Shown: piece by piece, positions 45,376 to 64,000 of the stretch
Layout: each line of letters begins with the position of its first letter
Numbering within the stretch: the first letter of the stretch is position 1
Assembly (NCBI GenBank): GCA_022575985.1
Contig: JAKSXM010000007.1
Location: forward strand, 70,121,001-70,185,000
Source of the DNA: Anagrus nilaparvatae
Lineage: Eukaryota > Arthropoda > Insecta > Hymenoptera > Mymaridae
Direction of reading: 5' to 3'
Length of the DNA: 64,000 nucleotides
Position numbers and translations under genes: made by a program
The notes under the pieces: generated by a model
The model's database searches: none
Told to the model about the DNA's origin: nothing
What the model saw: only the letters and a program-made list of their open reading frames with translations

Positions 45376-46591
45376 TTTTTATTAATATAATACAAATTCT
45401 ATACTTTAAAATCAAATTTATAGTGTAAATAAAATATTTGAGTATAATCAAGAAATAGTTTTAGTTTTCAACAAAAAATAATTTGATTTTATTTATTTTT
45501 TTTTAATTTTAATGCCCATAAAAAATAATTTGTTGTTGGGTACAATCAACGTTAATTAATGTATAGCATGAAATATGAGAATGAAAAATAAATAAGTTAT
45601 AATTTAAATCAAATAAGAAAAAGTAATTAAAATTTTAGTTTTGACTAAGGCTGTAAATAGCTGAATAAGGTATATTAAAAATTGACAAAACTTACCTGTG
45701 ATCATAATTAAAAAAAAAAAAGTATATAGTAATTATTATTTTATAATAGAGAATTTTAAGTATGCTCAAAATTTGTTAAATACTTAATCAAGATTTAAAA
45801 AGGAATTTTCTATAATTAGTCAATTTTGATAGTCACTATTTGTATATTAAAATAATAGATTATATTACATTGTTATTAAAAAAAAATTATGTAAATTTTT
45901 ATAAATGTTTATCAATAAAATATTGAATTATTTGATATTAAAATGAATCTATTTTAAATATATAATATTAAATTTACAAAAATAATAACATGTTTTTTTT
46001 TTTCTATTCAATGTAAGAAAAATATAAATAAATATTTTTAATATTCTAAAAAATATCGTTTTTTATTTCAATTTATATGTTGCATCATACTAACCATAAT
46101 TATAGTGCTTGAACCATTTACAACTTTATTTAAAAAAGGGTCTAGTTTATTTCACCATTTCAAAAAAAGGAAGTTGACTTAAAGTTGAATAAAACTTTTA
46201 GCTAAAAAATAATTATAATAATTTTAGCTTACCCGGAGATCATAATATGTTCATATCGCATTACATTAATTTTTAGTTAATTTGACCTTAATTTGAATCT
46301 TCTGAGTGTTGATGCAAACATACTCAAAAACGATCAATGTTAAAATAGTTGTTATCAGATAATACTCTAAGAAGAACTTTAGAGATTTTAAGATAGCAAT
46401 AAAAAATTGTACACTTTTAATATTTTTGAATTTTTTTTAATTATGTCAACAAATGATTTCATAAAAATTCTATTTATAAAACTTACAAATGTACGTTTAA
46501 GGAAAAAATTTCAATAAAATACTATGCTAGAACTTATAACCTTAGATAATTTGTACAATTTTTTTTTTCATAAAATTATAAGAAAATTAAT
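45376..46591. other. Intergenic DNA between convergent ANKLE1 and mRpL42
   Basis: AT-rich sequence with poly-A signals such as AATAAA near 45428. No gene or clear repeat seen. Confidence 0.5.
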
Positions 46592-47087
46592 TTATAAATA
46601 TGGTCTATCAGATGGAGTTTTTTTTGCTCTCTTATCCCGACTTCTCGGAAACCACATATGTTTACAAGTATATGTTACTTTTGCAAGCTGTTCAACAAGT
46701 AATGTAGGATTTTGTTTTCTATACAAAATCTTAATATCATCTGACAAATTTAAAGGAGATTTACATTCAATCACTTTCTTTTCTGGCAATGGTTTTGAAC
46801 ATTCATAAGGAAATGGTTGTTCTGGATGCCAACAAACTGTCATAGAATCATCCATAAAAACAACTAATTCAGGTGGTAATTTACTGTAGCTTCGTTGAAT
46901 TGAACGAATAGGAAAATTTTTTAAAATTTTTACTCCAAAAGCTGCCTGTAAATAAATAAATTGATAATAAATTTTTAGTAAACAAAATAAATTTACCAAC
47001 TTTTTAAGCCTGTTTTAAGCTATACATTTTTTACTACTTCAGTTATTTTATGAAATCTTTAGCAGAAAATAAGCTTACCATTTTCAT
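46592..47087 (-). CDS. mRpL42: Mitochondrial large ribosomal subunit protein mL42
   Basis: Two exons on the minus strand: 47087-47079 (just Met-Lys-Met, donor ATG/GTAAGC) and 46945-46592 (acceptor TTTACAG/GCAGC). They join in phase 0 to give 120 residues. The body has the family pattern: MDDSMTVCWHPEQPFPYE, the KPLPE segment, then LLVEQLAKVTYTCKHMWFPR near the C terminus. It corresponds to MRPL42, a metazoan-specific component of the mitoribosome. The N terminus is basic and amphipathic (ILKNFPIRSIQRSYSK), as expected of a mitochondrial targeting sequence. A longer frame into the intron is an artefact. It converges with ANKLE1 and diverges from the TRAP-delta gene. Confidence 0.88.
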
Positions 47088-48093
47088 ACAGATTTAATAA
47101 AATATTGATTGTTTATATTAAATATTCAATACGAATTTTTCATAATTTTACAATACATAAATGATTATAAATATAGCCGATGCCGACTCCAAAAATATTC
47201 TCACTGATGATAATGGCGAATTATAGCAGAAGATACGGCACACTCAGCGCTACAACGAGGCGTGCGGTGACAATGTTAAGTTTAATAAATTCAAAAAAAT
47301 TGTTTTATTTGTTTTTTTTTAATAATAAATAATTAGTCTCTGAAATAATATAGGTATCAATTATTATCTTTATTATATTTTTAAATTTATTCCAATTCGT
47401 ATTTTAAATTTATTAATTTTTGTATTTTAAAAAATTGGTGTAAAAGTATAAAATAGAAACAGATCAGTGCGCGTTGTAAAAGAGGGCTGCTATACCCGGT
47501 CGAGAAACGTTTCACGCAAATCGATCGTACTTACCCGTATTTTTCATTTTGCTCATTTATTTTTTGTAAGAAGTTTTTTTTAACAAAACTAAAAATATAA
47601 CTTTAATCCTCACTATTTGTTTTATCTATATGCATAATATAAAGACATTTGAACAATTAGTTTTTGAGAAAAATTACGAAAAATTAAAGTATCGATTACT
47701 TTGAAATAAAATCAATTTTTTCAAAAACTAATTGTTCAAATGTCTTTATATTATGCATATAGATAAAACAAATAGTGACGATTAAAGTTATATTTTCAGA
47801 TTTGTTTAAAAAAACTTCTGATAAAAAATAAATGAGCAAAATGAAAAATACGGTTAAGTACGATCGATTTACGTGAAACGTTTCTCGCCCGGGATACGTG
47901 GCTCTGTACTCGCCGAGTCACACATAGACAGTCGCCCAGAACTGTGAACCGCTATTCAGAGTTACTAAGTTTGTTGAATCTTGATTGTCAACGTGGATAA
48001 TAAATTTTACATCATATATAAAATTAATTTGTTCCATTTTGGAGACAATTTTTGTGACTTAAAAGTTGTACTTAAATATTTCAAATTGTAAAA
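47088..48093. promoter_or_regulatory. Divergent intergenic region of mRpL42 and TRAP-delta
   Basis: About 1 kb separates the two start codons. GC-richer patches near 47180-47275 and 47890-47960 are candidates for promoters or 5' UTRs of mRpL42 and TRAP-delta respectively. A 399-bp MITE (47495-47893) lies between them. Assignment is from position and composition only. Confidence 0.4.
47495..47893. mobile_element. MITE with CCCGG-type inverted ends between two promoters
   Basis: The ends CCCGGTCGAGAAACGTTTCACG and its inverted partner CGTGAAACGTTTCTCGCCCGGG bound 399 bp. ATA occurs on both outer sides (47492-47494 and 47894-47896), a probable 3-bp duplication. The arms extend inward for almost 200 bp each with some mismatches, so the whole element can fold back. 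TWA-like duplications suggest PIF/Harbinger affinity, but that is only a guess. Confidence 0.75.
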
Positions 48094-48687
48094 ATGAAGA
48101 GCCTTTTGGTGTTTTTTTTCATTTGTCTTTTGAATTCGTCAGTTTATTCAGAAACATGTGAAAAACCAGAAGTCACAGCATCTGCTTATGTTACTGAAGA
48201 TGCAACTATACTTACTCATGTTGCTTTTACAACTCAATTTACTTTAAAATGTTCAAATGGTGCTAAAGGAATTTCACTTTACGCAGATATTGAAGGAAAA
48301 TCAGTTCCAGCTGTGAGGCTAAGTGCTGACAACAAATATCAGGTATGGCTTTTATTTCTTAATAAGTTAGACATAAATGAACAAGTACCTATATTAAGAG
48401 TAAAATATATTAATAATTTTTTACAGGTTTCTTGGACAGAGGATATCAAAAAAGCAAGATCGGGAGATTATGACGTTAAACTTTATGATGAAGAAAGTTA
48501 CGCTGCTATTCGGAAAGCTGTCAGAAACGGAGAAGATCCAAGCAATATTAGGCCTCTTGCAGTTGTTCTTGTAAATAATCCAGGAATTTATACTGGTCCA
48601 TGGGTTAATTCAGAACTATTAGCAGCATTTCTTGCAGCAATTGTTGCATATACTGCTTTTGCCACCAAGTCAAAACTTTTATCATAA
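48094..48687 (+). CDS. TRAPD: Translocon-associated protein subunit delta (SSR4)
   Basis: Exons 48094-48342 and 48427-48687 give 169 residues, close to the family's ~172. TRAP-delta is part of the ER TRAP complex beside Sec61 and helps secretory protein translocation. Visible are a signal peptide (residues 1 to about 19, MKSLLVFFFICLLNSSVYS) and a luminal domain with the paired Cys (ETCEKPEV and LKCSNG). Also present are WTEDIKKARSGDYDVKLYDE and a single C-terminal membrane span (LLAAFLAAIVAYTAFA) with a short KSKLLS tail. The 84-base intron (CAG/GTATGG…ACAG/GTTTC) has no stop in frame, so reading straight through gives a false 197-residue product; the family alignment supports splicing. Confidence 0.93.
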   Translation: MKSLLVFFFICLLNSSVYSETCEKPEVTASAYVTEDATILTHVAFTTQFTLKCSNGAKGISLYADIEGKSVPAVRLSADNKYQVWLLFLNKLDINEQVPILRVKYINNFLQVSWTEDIKKARSGDYDVKLYDEESYAAIRKAVRNGEDPSNIRPLAVVLVNNPGIYTGPWVNSELLAAFLAAIVAYTAFATKSKLLS

Positions 48688-48869
48688 TTAAATTTATACA
48701 TGCATAGTTAGGTATTAAATGAATAATACTATGATAATTTTGTATGAAAAGTTTTATATTTAAATATTAATATTTGAAATTTTGTTAAAATATTGTAAAT
48801 AAATGTTTAAAATTTTCTATAATTAATATTATTATTATTTACTTAAAATATAAAAATTATCCTAAGATA

Positions 48870-49690
48870 TTAATAAATTTCTTTTGGTGCTGTATTACCA
48901 AATAAAAATTTCCAAGATGATGGAAACCTTAATATACAAGCTTTATTATCATCTGTTGGGACTAAATTTAACCATTGGTTGAAATAATTCAACAATTCAA
49001 TAGCATCAGGAATATTATCACCTTCTGAACAGTATTTAAAAATTATAATGCTAGGCAAGTTATTTTTTTCTAATAAATTAAATAAAGCTTTAGCGAATCC
49101 ACCCCCATGAATTCGGAGAGCTGTTTGATGGTTAAACTCATCGGTACAAATTGGTTCTAATACCATCCAGGAAATTGATTTGAATTTTTCTTTATATTCC
49201 ATTAATAAATTATTTGTTGCTAAATATCGAAACGGAGCTGTTCTTAATTCAGCATCTTTTTTTTCATGACCATAACTGCTTGTTAAGATAATTGTCTGTA
49301 AAAATTAAAAACATTTAATTTATGTTTTTTAATGCATGTTTCAATTTCGTAAATTACCTTTAAGATTTTTTTGTCGACAATGAAATTTCTGATAAGGTAC
49401 AAAAAATGAGTTGGTTTTTTGACAACTGGGGCTCTTATTTGTAAAACTACAAGTTTTTTTTCACTTGAATAATAAAGGTCTAATGAAGTACAAATTTCTT
49501 GATTAGTCTCATCATAAGGATCAGCACCAACAATAGGTATAAAGGCAGAATTGAAAATTCTTCCACATTTTTTTAATTCTAAAGTTGAAATCAATAAATC
49601 AACAGACAATTGACCAACATTTCCAACTGCTACTGATGGCAATATTAATGTATAACCAGTTAAATCAAGTCCTTCTTGTATTTTAATCAT
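48870..49690 (-). CDS. PSMG2: Proteasome assembly chaperone 2
   Basis: Minus-strand exons 49690-49358 and 49295-48870 join in phase 0 to 252 residues (human PSMG2 has 264). The intron of 62 bases has AAG/GTAATT and TTTACAG/ACA borders. PSMG2 (PAC2) pairs with PSMG1 to assemble the 20S proteasome alpha ring. The N-terminal part (LDLTGYTLILPSVAVGNVGQ, then LSVDLLISTL) is the most conserved block of the PAC2 family, followed by CTSLDLYYSSEKKLVVLQIR and TIILTSSYGHEK. It converges with TRAP-delta, with only 182 bases between the stop codons, and diverges from the oxidase gene. Confidence 0.9.

Positions 49691-64000
<14,310 letters not shown>

Noticed and set aside
46524..46808. Plus-strand 94-codon frame
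   Set aside because: It is antisense to mRpL42, whose protein is clearly recognisable on the other strand.
48343..48426. Single-exon 197-residue TRAP-delta
   Set aside because: The middle 28 residues have no place in the family and the segment has perfect intron borders.

Overview
The window is nuclear DNA of an insect, most likely a hymenopteran and plausibly a parasitoid wasp. The evidence is a very AT-rich background with short introns (58-84 bp where compact), an insect-type odorant receptor, and single-copy animal genes (Caskin, ANKLE1, mRpL42, TRAP-delta, PSMG2, a spermine-oxidase-like amine oxidase). Species is inferred from composition and gene content only; nothing in the sequence names it. 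There is no bacterial operon, CRISPR array, rRNA or tRNA that I can support.

Layout. 1-4981 (+): last five coding exons of a Caskin-like scaffold with tandem SAM domains, followed by AT-rich UTR/intergenic DNA. 8.9-18.2 kb: repeat-rich tract with a ~155-bp satellite-bearing interspersed element, GC-rich tandem blocks and a near-perfect 157-bp hairpin. 20.1-27.1 kb (-): an odd island of degraded multi-exon coding pieces. It holds a 425-codon open frame of unlike base composition and no usable start, a truncated KMT5A-like SET domain, an FHA-domain/helicase-like remnant, a 129-bp tandem repeat and a seven-copy array of C2HC zinc-finger exons. 28.5-35.8 kb (+): a complete six-exon odorant receptor whose fourth intron is swollen to 5.1 kb by nested mobile elements. 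These include a 2,318-bp fold-back element with a TGTA duplication and a 0.54-kb MITE. 36.5-37.5 kb: a 1,016-bp hAT-like MITE with a perfect 8-bp duplication. 41.4-50.6 kb: a compact gene cluster of ANKLE1 (+), mRpL42 (-), SSR4/TRAP-delta (+), PSMG2 (-). 50.6-64 kb (+): the 5' part of a spermine/polyamine oxidase gene whose first intron is 11.2 kb of repeats and which runs off the window.

The genes do not form a pathway: mRpL42/SSR4 and PSMG2/oxidase are divergent pairs, ANKLE1/mRpL42 and SSR4/PSMG2 converge. Mobile elements sit in introns and intergenic DNA and no intact coding exon is broken. The most unusual material is the 20-27 kb island and the repeat family with GGTTCCTC-type hairpin ends.
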